DNA of 64,000 nucleotides from Apostichopus japonicus. Its lineage: Eukaryota; Echinodermata; Holothuroidea; Aspidochirotida; Stichopodidae. The notes below the pieces were generated by a model that was given only the letters and a program-made list of their open reading frames with translations, made no database searches and had not been told where the DNA came from. The position numbers and the translations under genes were made by a program. Position 1 is the first letter of the stretch; every line of letters starts with the position of its first letter. The stretch covers positions 8,162,001 to 8,226,000 of the forward strand of contig NC_092566.1 of the NCBI RefSeq assembly GCF_037975245.1, written 5' to 3'. Of this stretch, positions 1 through 11,637 are shown one piece after another.

Positions 1-75
1 GGTTCGCGGGCTGACGAATCTCATCGTTAGCTGCGCTGCGTTGTCCTAACGCTGCGTCGCCCTTGACGCAGTATA

Positions 76-555
76 GTCAGTATTGCGAAGTTCGCCATAC
101 TGCGAAGTTCGGGCACCCTAAGAAATACACGATTTTCACCATGAAAACCTACAGGAAGAGCCAAATTTCACCAAAAAGTACGAAGCTACAGTTATTTTCT
201 CTCCAAAATGACCCGTGTGCAAGAAATTACTTACATATTTGTCAATAAAATGACGAAGATCTATGAAGTCTGTTATAATTACTGAAAGAGCAACAGCGCC
301 ACCAATTTTTACCAGCGCCAAACTGTGGGTTGCGTGTCCGAGCTTCGCAATACTCTAGCAAGAAATACCAGTTCCACAATCACGAAGAATCTTCTTGGAA
401 AACAACGTGAAAACAGTTTGCAGGAAAGAAAGTTTGGCCGTGTATCGTACTATAACAAAATTCTCCCACCATATGAAGTATATTTTCAAATGATTTATAC
501 CAGAAGATTTAGTTTTGGGGTGTTTTAAGTCTTAAGTGGCCGAACTTCGAAGTCA
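76..555. mobile_element. MITE-like element(s) with TGCGAAGT ends, copy A
   Basis: Begins GTCAGTATTGCGAAGTTCG and ends with the inverted form CGAACTTCGAAGTCAC. An internal inverted end (CTTCGCAATAC near 340-350) suggests two partly overlapping copies. A shorter relative (229 bp) lies at 14788-15016 with matching ends and matching internal sequence. No coding capacity seen. It is flanked by GCTGCG-rich short repeats at 30-60 and 570-640. Confidence 0.6.
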
Positions 556-1069
556 CCATCCTACCTATATTTAGGCTGCGTTGTGCCTGCGCTGCGTCGT
601 CCTCGACGCAGCGCCTATAGTTAGCTGCGCTGTTAGGCAGCTTACATATTAGGGCTAGTCAATGTACGCCACCATGTATTGTGGTTAGGTTTTATTGTAT
701 TACTTTCTGTATATATTATTTGTTTATTATGCTTTACGAAAGATGTACGACAGGTACATTGTTTATATAATTATACTTTTTAAACTCTTAATGCACTCTT
801 AGTGTACTTCTTTCAACGGTGTCCTCGAGTCTCTCTCTACAACCCCCTTCCTCACTTGCCAACTGGGTACTTCACCATACTACCGAAGCGGATAGCGTTA
901 CAATACGAAAGATATAGGCCTAGTATTTAGTCATGTTAGTAGCACCACTGCCACTGTGGATTTTAGTTATTGAACACAGAAATTGTCTTACGTTTATATT
1001 ATATGGTGATATATTGTATCATCTTCAAACTGTTTCGGTTTGATTTAACTTCTTTAAATTTACAGCAAC

Positions 1070-1424
1070 CATAGACGTAGGAGCTTAATTTGATTTGGGG
1101 GGCTGTAACGACTTGCCCGAAAAATAAAACCAAATTTTTTTCGCGCGCGTTCAACATGTAAATGTGCATATCATATAAGCATTCATCGGTTATAACAACA
1201 CATGCCAATAACATACAATCATTTTCCGTGTTATTACCCTTCCATATTAGTTATCATTATTTGGGAAGTCGTTACAATAATAATGATATTAATAATATAA
1301 GTTTAACCATTGAAAAACACATGGCAATTATTCTTCTTTCAGTAGGTGCCCGACAAATTCTCAGCATATTGCTCGAATTTTCACAAACATTTTTGGTTGG
1401 GGGGGGGGGGGGGGCTGCAGCAGA
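1070..1424 (+). mobile_element. Truncated hAT-like element, CATAGGCGTAGGAG family, copy A
   Basis: Starts CATAGACGTAGGAGC and follows the same internal sequence as the complete elements at 45481-46689 and 11638-12676, through one unit of the 83-bp internal repeat, then stops at a G run and a GCTGCAG motif without the right inverted terminus. It has the uninterrupted GTAGGTGC site into which a second element is inserted in both complete relatives, so it serves as the empty-site reference. Confidence 0.75.
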
Positions 1425-4400
1425 TAATCATCTCTGAACGCTTCTGTAACAATGAGGCACAAATTATTACCAGTAAGAATTGAAACAAGCACAAATAACA
1501 ATAAGCGAGCTACACGACAGTTAGTAGCATAAAGTTTCTGAGAAGTTTGAAAAGTGGTAGGGACGGGAGGGGGAGGGATGTAAATCAAACAAACCAGGAT
1601 CAACATATGCGTAAGTTGAACATGTGTTACTTTCTAAATCCAAACTTTAAGCAGATTGTCTCACATCATAACGGCCTCGTGCGATCATGTAGTGAATCAA
1701 TTGGCAAAATGTTATTTTTTGACTTCAATCTGCAATTGTGTTTGGAAAAGAGAAAGAATTTGATAAACTTACAAATAGAATCAAGAACATTTAGTTGTTG
1801 TAAAGAATACAAGTGTTTAATGAAGACACTTAACATCTCTTTTTACTTGTTTTTGCATTTTGGTTGGCTTCTTTTGCAAGCGCCGTATAGTACAACTATA
1901 TATAGAAAATTAGTTTAAAACTTACTTTGACCATTCACCAGAGAGAGTGTTGTGGCAAGGATCACGACAACCTGCAATGGAAAGAACAAATCATCTATTT
2001 ACATTTTAAATAATCGGATGCACACAGACACACACGCATCCAAACAATGGTTTACAATAAACTCTTTATTAGATAAACTTCTACTATCTGACTATTTCAA
2101 TGCAAGCACATTTTATCAATTCCGGATGCAATGAATCAACTTTTTACATGAACTGTTCAAATGTCATCCCTTCAGAAGCTGAACTGCAAATAATATTTTC
2201 TTTGAAAATTGAGCAGGGGATATTTTTGAAATAAACATGAATAAGCATTCGATTTGACTTTTACCAAAATATTCATCCTGAATGGTAGTAGATCTATGCC
2301 AATCTTCAAGAGTTAAATTAACCGTCTATCTTCCAAGGTAACACTACAGTCTTCGTTGTGCTGAAATAAATTTTAGTTGACAGATCTTCACAATAGATCA
2401 GACCCTGATGCAGTTCACAAGTAATTAGTTTTCACTCTCCGAAATTGCTGTGAGAGCACTGCACACTCACCGTCGAAGATCTGCCCCCGTGACCTCCGAT
2501 TTTATTCCCGATTTTGCATATCACTACGTTTGAATTTCGGCGGTCGCGTAAGGCTACACGCATGGAGTTTTCCGATAACCATATATTGCCAAATATGATT
2601 CATAATGCCAAAAAAGACACTTACGCGTAGAAAAAACAATATTTAATGCATTGGTGGAATGTTATGTTGAAATTTCGTAAATATTGCCGGAGAAATTAGG
2701 CCAAGAAAATTGGATAGCGGTTTCACGATCTTGCCGGAAGATGCAAAAAAATGATTCCTAAAACACGAATAAGCCTGAAAATAACTCGAAAGTGACCCGA
2801 ATATTACGTTAAGTGATATACCTTTTGGATTTTGTCGCATTCAGAACGGCAAACATCTTAAGACGGCTTTTCACAGTTCGTAAAGAAGCAGATTATGCGT
2901 TCGTTAGCTTGTCTGGCGGCCATATTGAATTTCGACTTGATGTTATCGCGGTATTTCAGCTGAACATTTTCTCTCGTGGTTTGATTGCATGTGTAAACAA
3001 TACATTATATCGTTTCAGATCGGCGCGTTTCTCCTGATGGAAGTAGGGATGAGAATGTAAAATGCAATTTCAAATCACATCAACTTTAAGTGGGGGCAAA
3101 CGAGCGTTGGTTTCTTCCATAGTGTACATGCATGTCGAAAGATATGGCAGGAGAGGTGGGGAGTGGAGACGGGTGGTGGGTCAGATGGGCACACCTAGGT
3201 GAGGCTCGTGGGCACAATACCCCAAGTAAAGAGGGCAATGGCCTTAATGAATTTATTTCATGGGAATGCTTAAGTAGTTTACTCTGTAGTATACAAGCAT
3301 ATCAACTCCCCTACCCCCCCATCCACCATGGGGACCATTTAATTTTTTTTATAACACCGGTTGCTTATCTATTTAATTATAGGCTGACAATGACTCACAC
3401 CAATCAAAGAAAAAAAATACAAGTTTGAATTCCTTTTCAACTTTTTTATTCATTGATAGAATATGTTGATGGCAATTAAAAAATGATATTAATACAAACA
3501 AGGAGAATATTCGCATAAGTTTAAGTACATGGAAAGGTCATATGAAAACAAAGAAACATGAAGCGGGTTATAACAAAGATTTTTCTCACACAAATGCTCA
3601 TATGATATCAAGCAAGCACTGACAGTGGTAAAAAAGCAAAACAAAGGAGGTAAATAAACTGTCCCGCAGTCACAAACTGTGGTGCGTTCAGATTAGCCGC
3701 GTAAAGGAGGACTTCACAAAATTTCTTACGATGCTTTTGATTTGCTGGTGAAAAGTACGGGCCTTAATATTGACCAATCAAGTCGAATTTATATCACTAG
3801 AGAGAGGAGTCAACGAACTTTTCTTTGGCATAGGGATTTGGCATAGGGTTACGCAATCAAACTCCCAGCAAGCACAATGTAAGCATTGAGAGATAGGGAC
3901 ATTTTGAAGACGTTCAATGCTTTCCGAAGTGGTTTTTACTTTTTCAGCTTAAAAAGTACGGGTTTTAGTTCATAATAAATAACGCCACGTCATTGTAAAG
4001 AGGACACAATATTCTTCAAAATGACATAAGAAAGAGAACAAGGTTGAAAACGAGACAGGGTATGCTTTTATCATCATTACGAGGCATCATTAGAGTGAGG
4101 GGGAGGGGTCGGGTGGGGGCGGGGAGGGTAGGTGGAAAGGACCTCGGAACAAAATAAAGAAGGAGTTATGGATAAACTAAGGAGGAGAATACTTGGTGAC
4201 CTGAGGACCCCGGACCTGGAAATTCACTCTCCTCCCTCAGTAGGAGAAGGCAATCTATAAAACCCACCAGGTGACTGTGCTGTTCCCATCGAACTGGATT
4301 TCGCTCACATTTAATCTAGTCACTGGGTTTCTTTCTATGGGGCATGCCCCCCACCCAGGCCCTCCTCTCTGGCAGAGCCCAGACCTCCTTTTAGTCAATA

Positions 4401-4628
4401 ATGATTAAGAGATCTAGAGACCATTTAATTTGCAAGTTGATCATTTCCGGTATAGACTTTTGTATTTCTGTATAGTATAGAGTATGTAACATTACAGATT
4501 TTATTTGTAGGCGATGAAACCCAACGCCTGGTATGGAAGTGGCCCATATGATACGAATTGGGGTTGATTTACCAATATTTATCATTTTTAATACATAGTG
4601 GTCAAGATTGAGAAGACATAGTGGTCAA
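1425..4628. other. No gene recognised
   Basis: 3.2 kb without a supportable gene, RNA or transposon end. Open frames are short and identical in copy B (49570-52783), which is expected from the duplication and gives no coding evidence. A G-rich stretch lies at 4097-4140. Confidence 0.5.
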
Positions 4629-5983
4629 CAGGGGCGTATCCAGGATTTTCCAATAGGGGGGGGGGGCGCCAGGCATGAATGATCGCCGTCCTGGGGGATG
4701 GGTCTAAGGGGAGGAGGTGTACAATTTTTGCTTTCGAAGAAGGGCTGAAATGCAAAATGGTGTCATATGCATGGGCGGCTATCCGTACTTCCGAGTGGGG
4801 CGGGGGGGGGGGATATGACCTTGTTGACTATCTAAGCGTAGTGCCACCATGAGTTGGCGCGAAGCGTACAAGAAAATTTTGGGATTTACAAACCCTCTAG
4901 ATGGCCCGGGAAACGGCACTTCCCGAGGTTTCCAAGCGGCATATACCCAACTTTAAAATAGGGATGTCATGTCCGAAATATCTCATAATCAGGATCCAAA
5001 ATACTTTTTTTTTTAATTTCGGGTGTTATTTTGGGAAAATTGCCCAAGTCAATCTTGTTTCAGGCGCAACGTTAGAATGTTCGAGAGCTCTGTTATATTA
5101 TTCGATGAAGAAAATGGCCTCATGCAGGCTATTATAGGCCTATACACATGCAATACACAATTACACATAGTTACATTCCTAGGTACCGATTGCTAGGGCA
5201 TCCAGGTAAAACGTGTATTAAGCATTACCCTGGTTACATGAGATTCTCAGCTGTTCGAGGGAACATGTACGTGTGTAGGCCTACTATAGGGCCTATATGA
5301 ATACTATGAGGGTGCATATATGTACTATATCAATACCGTGGGCGCAATAATACATTTTGTTGTTATAGGGCCAATGAAGCCTACAGTCAACTATTTTTGC
5401 TTTATAAAGACGCTTTATTTGAAAAGATCGCACTACGTTTATGGTAGGCGAGAAATGAAGCTAAAAAAGAGCCGTACATTAACGAAGATGCATAAATGTA
5501 GGCATGAAAATATTCTTATCCCTGGCATTTGGTGGGGGGGGGGGGGGTATGGTGCATTACATCCCCTCCACCCATTTTCATGGGGGGATATATCCCCCCT
5601 CCACCCAGGATCGCCGCCCATGGCCATATGTGATCCATTTTTCGACCTTAATAATAAGCAACATTTCCAGTAAATATGGACACAAAATGCACAATTTAGT
5701 ATGGCTGGCATGTCATTTAGTGTTTATAGTGATAATACAAACACAATTACCATCTATGTTTCTAAAATTATTATGCCGCCGAACTTCGCCAGAACCTTTT
5801 TTTGGCAAACAAAAAATAAAGCATACGGGAGGGGGGGGGGGGTTGAGCGATCACCGACATCTCACATAAAGGTCGTCATCAATTTCTTTTTTTTTTTTTT
5901 TTTTTGCTTAACCTTTTTTTTTTTTGGTGACGGCCAATAGGGGGGGGCGCGCGCCTGTTGCGCCCCCCCTGGATACGCCCCTG
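4629..5983. mobile_element. Non-autonomous DNA element, CAGGGGCGTATCCAGG termini, 5-bp TSD, copy A
   Basis: Left end CAGGGGCGTATCCAGG and right end CCTGGATACGCCCCTG are perfect inverted repeats, flanked by the direct repeat GTCAA (4624-4628 and 5984-5988). A second insertion of the same family at 24618-28822 also makes a 5-bp duplication, confirmed there by an empty site. Several G and T runs; no transposase. The termini look hAT-like, but the 5-bp duplication is shorter than the usual 8, so superfamily is left open. Confidence 0.88.
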
Positions 5984-7461
5984 GTCAAGACTGCAGTGAA
6001 GACAGTGCCTGGCGATACAAATGTTAGGTCTTGCAACAATCAGATGAACTGATAGCTATCATTTATAGCCTAAGTAAATGCACCAGATTACGTCATTCCT
6101 GCTCCCGTGACCGCCATTTAACGTCCTCATCCGACGGACGAGAGTATACAAGCACCTGACGACTTCCTTTAAAGACCAAATATGGAGGCAATTTTTTGTT
6201 GTTGAGATTTTCCATTAATTTAGGAGTTTACATACCCATAATCAACATGTGTAAAAAATAATCTTCGAAAACCTACTATAACCCATCAAGAAACGACCAC
6301 GAAAAAGGACATTTTGGGTAGTCACGTGTCATGAACCTCTGGAATGTCTGAAAACAGAGATTGACCCAAAGGAGCCTCTGGTCACCGTGTGACGTCAAAG
6401 TTTGTATACCGCGAAAATCAAACGCTGATATAGGCACTGTTTGTACACAGATAGCGAACAATTGTACTGTTTTTGACTTCCAATTTCGAGAGATTGAAAA
6501 GCTGTTAGCTTAAAACAAGAACACATGAAGGTTAACAACAAGTTTTAAGACAATTATAAGCAGAAATTTTAGTTAAATTGCTTATTTTATTAGCAAAATT
6601 TCCACTCAAATGGAGGCATCTTTTACATAACGTAGCGTCAATAGGTCCGTACGGTACAATATACTTACGTAGTACTTACTCGTTTTAATATCCAAAAGTA
6701 CAAACACAGAAAAAGTATCCTGTCAATAAACAAATTTAGCAGTGAATATCCTAATCCACGTTTCTTGTTCAATCTGGGCGAAAAACTACCGTGACTCTGT
6801 GTAATTCCATAGAGTTAGGTCCAGTTGAAAGAGGCCTTGACCAGTAACATCCCACAATCACAAGACAGTCACTAACGAAATAAAACGTCCGATCGCTACA
6901 TACTACCGCTTTTATTCAACTCCTTGGAACATGCAGATGTCGGAATAAACAGAACGGACAATATTACACATGTATCACGAACTCACGATGCTGGAATACA
7001 ACAAATGAAATAGATAAATCCTAACATGGCTATTTACACATGCTGTGAGCCAACGCCGGCGAGAGTTGTAACTAACTACCGTACATGTACTAACAATGCT
7101 ATACCCTTGGCACGGTATGTATATATATATATGGTCATCTCTTACAGTCAGGGACGTAGCTAAGGCCTGATGATTGGGGGGGGGGGGGGGGTGTAGTGGC
7201 TGAAATTCCAACTGGATGGGTTTTGGAGCCAGAAAATTCCGACTGCTGCCTTGTACCCCCCCCCCCCCCGCACTAATCGTCAACGATACGGTCAGTGTCA
7301 GTCAGACACCCCATCTCTCGCGACTGCACTTATGTTCCGAACTTTTTTCGATACATTTGTACCTTATGGGGCAAAGTTTTTGCTTATGTTGATGGCACTT
7401 TTAAGCTTCCGTAGATTAGCATTGGTGTTTTAATTGTATACCGTAGAGACAATGTATACCC

Positions 7462-7895
7462 CAACGACGTAGCCAGGAGTTTGAAAGAGGGAGCACCTTT
7501 TGCGATTGATATGGGGGAGGGGTCTAAGGGGAGGGGTCTCCCCCTCCCCTTTGAGATATTTTTGAACAATTGAAGGTCCTTAGATGCGATCTGGTGCATT
7601 TTGTTGCCAGTTTCATCATTATCATATGATATCATATTATCAGCAGATTTTGTTTCCTGTTCGAATTCTTTTACATGTTCTTTTACATAATATACCAGAA
7701 ATACATTTGACGAACTTAACTGATGGACAATATAAACTTTCATATTTTTTAAGACAGCCAGATGTGCAGTGGCGTAAAAACAAATATTGTTATCGCCGTG
7801 TATTAGCAGTGTAATAACAATAGTTTTTAAACATATTTTTCGACACTGAAAGGGGGGGAGCAGTCGCTCCCCTGCTCTCCCTGGCTACGTCCCTG
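7462..7895. mobile_element. Nested hAT-like relic, GACGTAGCCAGG family
   Basis: Left end CAACGACGTAGCCAGG and right end CCTGGCTACGTCCCTG are inverted with small decay. Flanks TATACCC and TATATCC are a worn direct repeat. A 5' fragment of the same family is at 10665-10725. No coding potential. Confidence 0.65.
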
Positions 7896-8165
7896 TATAT
7901 CCTGAACTTACTTGAAGCTAGCGAACAGGGTCGACCCACCCAATAGCAAAATTAATACATAAATTATCCGAATTGAAGCTGGCGAACGTTGTATTTTTTT
8001 TTTAGAGTATTGAAAATCATACGAAGTTTTGTATGGTGGAGTATAAGGATCGCGAGATACAATTTCTCAATGTGACGAGGAAAACGTGGTAAATATGACT
8101 GATTAAAGGTCAATTTTGATCGAAAATTTTATGCCACTCACAAATTACAAGAACATATGAAAATA

Positions 8166-8270
8166 AGAGTGCGACAGTCAGAAAAATTAGAGTGCGACAG
8201 TCGGAAATTCCGAATTGAAGCTGTCGACAGTCGGAAATTCCGACAGTCGGAAATTCCGACTGTCACACTC
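8166..8270. repeat. Inverted-repeat cluster (GACAGTCGGAA)
   Basis: The word GACAGTCGGAAATTCCGA occurs several times, in both orientations, bounded by GAGTGCGACAGTC on the left and GACTGTCACACTC on the right, so the outer pair are imperfect inverted termini of a ~100-bp fold-back unit inside the hAT-like element. Also present in copy B near 56320-56425. Confidence 0.6.
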
Positions 8271-8390
8271 AAATTTTCCAACTATCGTCATTTTTACCAA
8301 GATTGGGGGGGTGAGACACCCCCCACACCCCCCCTCTAGCCACGTCCCTGCTTACAGTAAATATATTACTGTCAATTGCGTGATATAATG

Positions 8391-8420
8391 CATGGAGCTA
8401 TAAACGTTTATAGCTCCATG
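8391..8420. repeat. 30-bp perfect palindrome inserted with 7-bp target duplication, copy A
   Basis: Arm CATGGAGCTATAAAC is followed at once by its exact reverse complement. TATAATG flanks both sides. The homologous Kolobok-like copy at about 28920-28937 (opposite strand) has one TATAATG and no palindrome; the size difference is exactly 37 bp (30 + 7). It is therefore a discrete insertion. Confidence 0.9.
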
Positions 8421-8573
8421 TATAATGTTACATGTAAGGACGTCCAGGGCGTGTTTACGGTCAATTTCACATTAGCTATGTCCGACCATGGTCCGACACA
8501 GCTATCGACAGTATATAATTTTCACAGAATGAGACATTTGCAGCATACACAGAAGCAGGGTCATGCATGTGGA

Positions 8574-8747
8574 CTCATGGGCATGAGATACTCCGGGTGC
8601 TGAAAAATCTTTCCGCGTGGATCTCAAAAAATTGATCCAAAGTCTGCGGCGTTTTACGTCGGTTCTTTTACTCGGAAATCTAAAAAAGCTGATGCTTTTG
8701 TTGGATAAGGTATAACTGCAATCTCCAACAACACAGAATTGTGGCAT
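8574..8747 (-). pseudogene. THAP zinc-finger fragment of Kolobok-like element, copy A
   Basis: From an ATG at 8747 the frame reads MPQFCVVGDCSY then SFFRFPSKR and RRRLWINFL, the start of a THAP domain: first zinc cysteine pair (C-x4-C), conserved FRFP, conserved Trp. The distal Cys-x2-His pair is missing, either in a lost second exon or deleted. THAP fingers bind element termini in P and Kolobok transposases. No transposase body follows, so this is a relic. Equivalent pieces lie at 56725-56898 and 24394-24573. Confidence 0.75.
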
Positions 8748-9054
8748 TTTGAGGAAAAAGGAATAATATCGTTGATGTTTTTGGCAGCTCAAGTATACGA
8801 CTTTACACACTAAAAGTATAGTTGTGAGTGAGGTATACAAACGTTGACGTCACATGGTCACCTGATGTCTTAGGAAATGCTTCAGGAATGTCTGAAATAG
8901 AAGCTGACTTTTCGTCCCATTTTTCCCGTATTTAACGTCCGAAATTGGTAAAGTTAATTACAGCAACGTAATTGGAGTCAGTTAAGGATTACATACGTGA
9001 AAAATCCGGGTGGGATTTTATGTTCATCGAAAAGTCTCCATAGTTGGTCTTTAA

Positions 9055-10664
9055 CAGTGAAGTAGGTGACGGCCTCCCATTCATCATCACATCAGAGCAG
9101 CCACGGGGAACGCTTGATGTTGTTTCGAACCCCCATTTCTCCATTCGCAAACTTCCAGACATACCAAATCCACGGACGATTCCGCCCAACAAAACTGCAA
9201 AGCGCAACACTGAATGTGGTAATGGTCAATTGGTTGCTTATAACTAATGCGTTTGAAGCGTTATTAATTCAAAAAGTTTTGTGTCACACAAATTTAATGT
9301 ATTTTCAAAGTCTTACGCACATTATCATAATTCCTGGTGCGATTTCGGTGTATTCATATATTTTGTTTTAGATAACGAAGCTTTCATTAACACGTTCAAA
9401 TATTAAACTGAACGTACCACCAGATTGGAGCAGATTATGAAACAGATATCAACAGAAAAGGAAGAAATTAAGAGAGAAAGAAATTAACGTCTTACCCATA
9501 TCGTCCACTCTGAAGTAAGCCATGCATGAGTTTTAGCAAAACGTCATCACTTCTCCTGCCCTCCATCCAGGATTCAAGCTACTTCGTTAGCAGCGGAGTA
9601 AAGCGAGCTTTTCATGTGATGGGAGAGAGTGAGAGAAAGGGAGGGAGGGGGGGGGTGGGGATGTGGGATAAGGTTTAATTGATGAAGCTCTATCGCATTT
9701 CCCCTTCTTGCTGGTTATACGTTACTTTGTGTTTAACTTTGTTAGTCACCTATGTTCGCACCTTCAACAAATTAATATAGATCCACATGACAACATTCCA
9801 TTGTCTGAAGCATTTCTGTGGGGATGATGGCAGGATGAGGGATTGAGCGGCATCGATCATATCCATTGTTAGTTGTAATCATGATGGTGGAGGTGCGGTG
9901 TGCGGCAACTGGGCTGTCCCTTCAAACGGTGTTACTTTGTATATAGACGTTTTACCAAAAGATTCTTTCGTATATAAGTTCGACTTTTCAGTTTGAGATG
10001 TTACTATTTAAAATTTAAAATATTGCCGAAGCGATATTTCTATACATTAATGTGAGTTGCATTTATGTGAGTGGCAATGGGAGTTCTGGAGGGGGAGGGG
10101 GGCGAGCAAAATACTTTCCAAAGTTGAACTGGGATGCTGCCCCGCACCACGTGTTGCTATGTGTAGCCTAGAGCCCCAGACAGGCATACTATAGGAAAAG
10201 ATGTTGTGTTATATAGTTATCTGAGTCGTGGGTCCGAGACAAGTTCTCTCTGCACTTGACAATGCATTCTTTATTTAAAATAACCTATAATTAGAACTTC
10301 CATCGTATATTATGATTGTGACACATCCAATTATTGTACTGTAGGTATACAGTCGAAAAAGAAAGCCAGGGCATATTTTCCTAGAAATGCATGTATGCTG
10401 GGGATATTTGTGGAACACTTCAATTACCCTAGTAGTCGAATTTGGGTCAATGATCCCGGATTAAGAAAGCCATGCTCCGGTTTCTACTACAGTGTTTCCT
10501 GAATCTTTGAGCCAATTCATACAGGAAAACACAGACGCTGAAGGTATATAGTTGTCTGCATTAGTTCCGCTCTCCTAATTATATATAGTCTTTGTATGCA
10601 AATAAACGTTCTAGTTTCTTATCGCAATGAAATTTAATGAGGATCTTTACATATTGTGATATGA
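9055..10664. other. Non-coding sequence spanning the duplication end
   Basis: No gene found. A G-rich segment lies at 9635-9665. The duplicated sequence ends at 10238; beyond it the sequence is single-copy in this window. Confidence 0.5.
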
Positions 10665-10725
10665 CCAGGGACGTAGCCAGGGGGGAGCAGGGGGAGCGAC
10701 CGCTGCTCCCTTTCAGTGTCGATTT
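10665..10725 (+). mobile_element. 5' end fragment of GACGTAGCCAGG-family element
   Basis: CAGGGACGTAGCCAGG, then a GGAGCAGGGGGAGCGAC-type segment and TTTCAGTGTCG, matches the inverted right end of the element at 7462-7895. No right terminus is found nearby, so it is a truncated fragment. Confidence 0.6.
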
Positions 10726-11059
10726 TTTTTCAACTGTCGTTTTTTAGCATGGTATTTTGTCAGTGCTCTTTTGATCTTGAATACTCGTCAGCTCCGTTAA
10801 CTCGATTGTAATCGTAGTAACATTCACGCCTACTGATTCAACTACTTACTTAGTTTGGCAGATGCAATTAGCTAAATTTAGCTTATAGCCAATTACAAGC
10901 CTACAGTTGGCCACTGTGTAATAAAATACATATTGCCTACCAAACCGCACTCTATGGAATGTCACGAACTGTATGCACAACAACGTCGACAACGTTCGTT
11001 CTGTGAGTCGTCCTAAGGTGTTGCATGAACAGCATGTTATGAAGCTAAGCTAGCAATCT

Positions 11060-11254
11060 ATGGAACGCCAAAGGACCACAGTGACATGTACCACTACTAA
11101 TTTGACATGTACTACTACTAATTCGAAGTGTAAAACATGTAAAATGTCGCGTTCTACTACTAATTCGAAGTGTACTACATCTAAAAAGTCACGTACTACT
11201 ACTAAATTGGAGAGATGGCGCTATTCACAATCTTTCCGATACCATGTCATCTAG
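11060..11254 (+). repeat. 42-bp (14-codon) minisatellite with open frame, short copy
   Basis: Units of about 42 bp built on ACT triplets encode repeats like TTTNSKCTTSKKSR, ending LERWRYSQS. A longer copy in the opposite orientation is at 22993-23421. Homology covers the array and short flanks (from CTATGGAACGCC to the AGATGGCGCT side), so it behaves as a dispersed repeat. The open frame follows from 3-bp periodicity and is weak evidence for a protein. Confidence 0.6.
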
Positions 11255-11637
11255 TTGCGCATCTGCATTAAAATAATGATGAAGAAAACATATTCTTTAA
11301 TACCCTGTTGATTCAAATGTCTATTTTACAGTTTATACCTTTAAGGTCTGTGGCAAATATAGAAAATGGCATATAGTAAGGCACAGCTGGGGAATCAAAA
11401 GCATTCTTGACATTTCAATGCAGGGGAAATTGCTGCTTGTGAATAATAGTGTGTATAACAATTTTAAGAGTTAAAAACTGAAGCTACATTAAGCACATTC
11501 TTGGGGATCGATGGTTCCACCTGCTGGGGCTTCGAAATCTTGTTGCTTTGCCACCACTGGATTTTATTTTTGTGATGCCCAATGGAAACAGACAATCAAG
11601 GGAGGCGGAACCGGGGGGGGGGCACAGGGGGTACGTG

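Larger units (their letters stand above)
7149..8350. mobile_element. hAT-like element inside Kolobok-like copy A
   Basis: Termini CAGGGACGTAGCTA and TAGCCACGTCCCTG, with perfect 8-bp duplication CTTACAGT at 7141-7148 and 8351-8358. The homologous Kolobok-like copy has a single uninterrupted site (minus strand, 28959-28966). Non-coding; contains another relic element at 7462-7895 and a cluster of GACAGTCGGAA inverted repeats. Confidence 0.9.
6173..9050. mobile_element. Kolobok-like element with TTAA target sites and THAP relic, copy A
   Basis: Ends are AGACCAAATATGGAG and the inverse CTCCATAGTTGGTCT, with TTAA directly outside both (6169-6172, 9051-9054). TTAA duplication plus a THAP-domain coding piece fits the Kolobok superfamily, whose transposases carry THAP fingers; no catalytic domain is visible, so this is a deleted derivative. 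A 1.2-kb hAT-like element (7149-8350) and a 30-bp palindrome (8391-8420) are inserted in it; both are absent from the homologous copy in 24095-39043. Confidence 0.82.
1..10238. repeat. 10.24-kb segmental duplication, copy A (left end cut by window)
   Basis: The sequence from position 1 matches 48147 onward base for base apart from scattered single-base changes, homopolymer length differences and a few short indels; the offset drifts only between 48146 and 48161. Homology stops at 10238, where copy A continues ACAAGTTCTC and copy B enters a palindrome. The whole transposon stack inside is shared, so the duplication is younger than those insertions. Two uncollapsed haplotypes in the assembly is the alternative to a true duplication. 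Confidence 0.95.

Noticed and set aside
5504-5869. Glycine- and proline-rich open frames around G/C runs (also 28337-28866, 53600-54004)
   Set aside because: Caused by homopolymer tracts inside non-coding transposon copies; lengths vary between duplicates.
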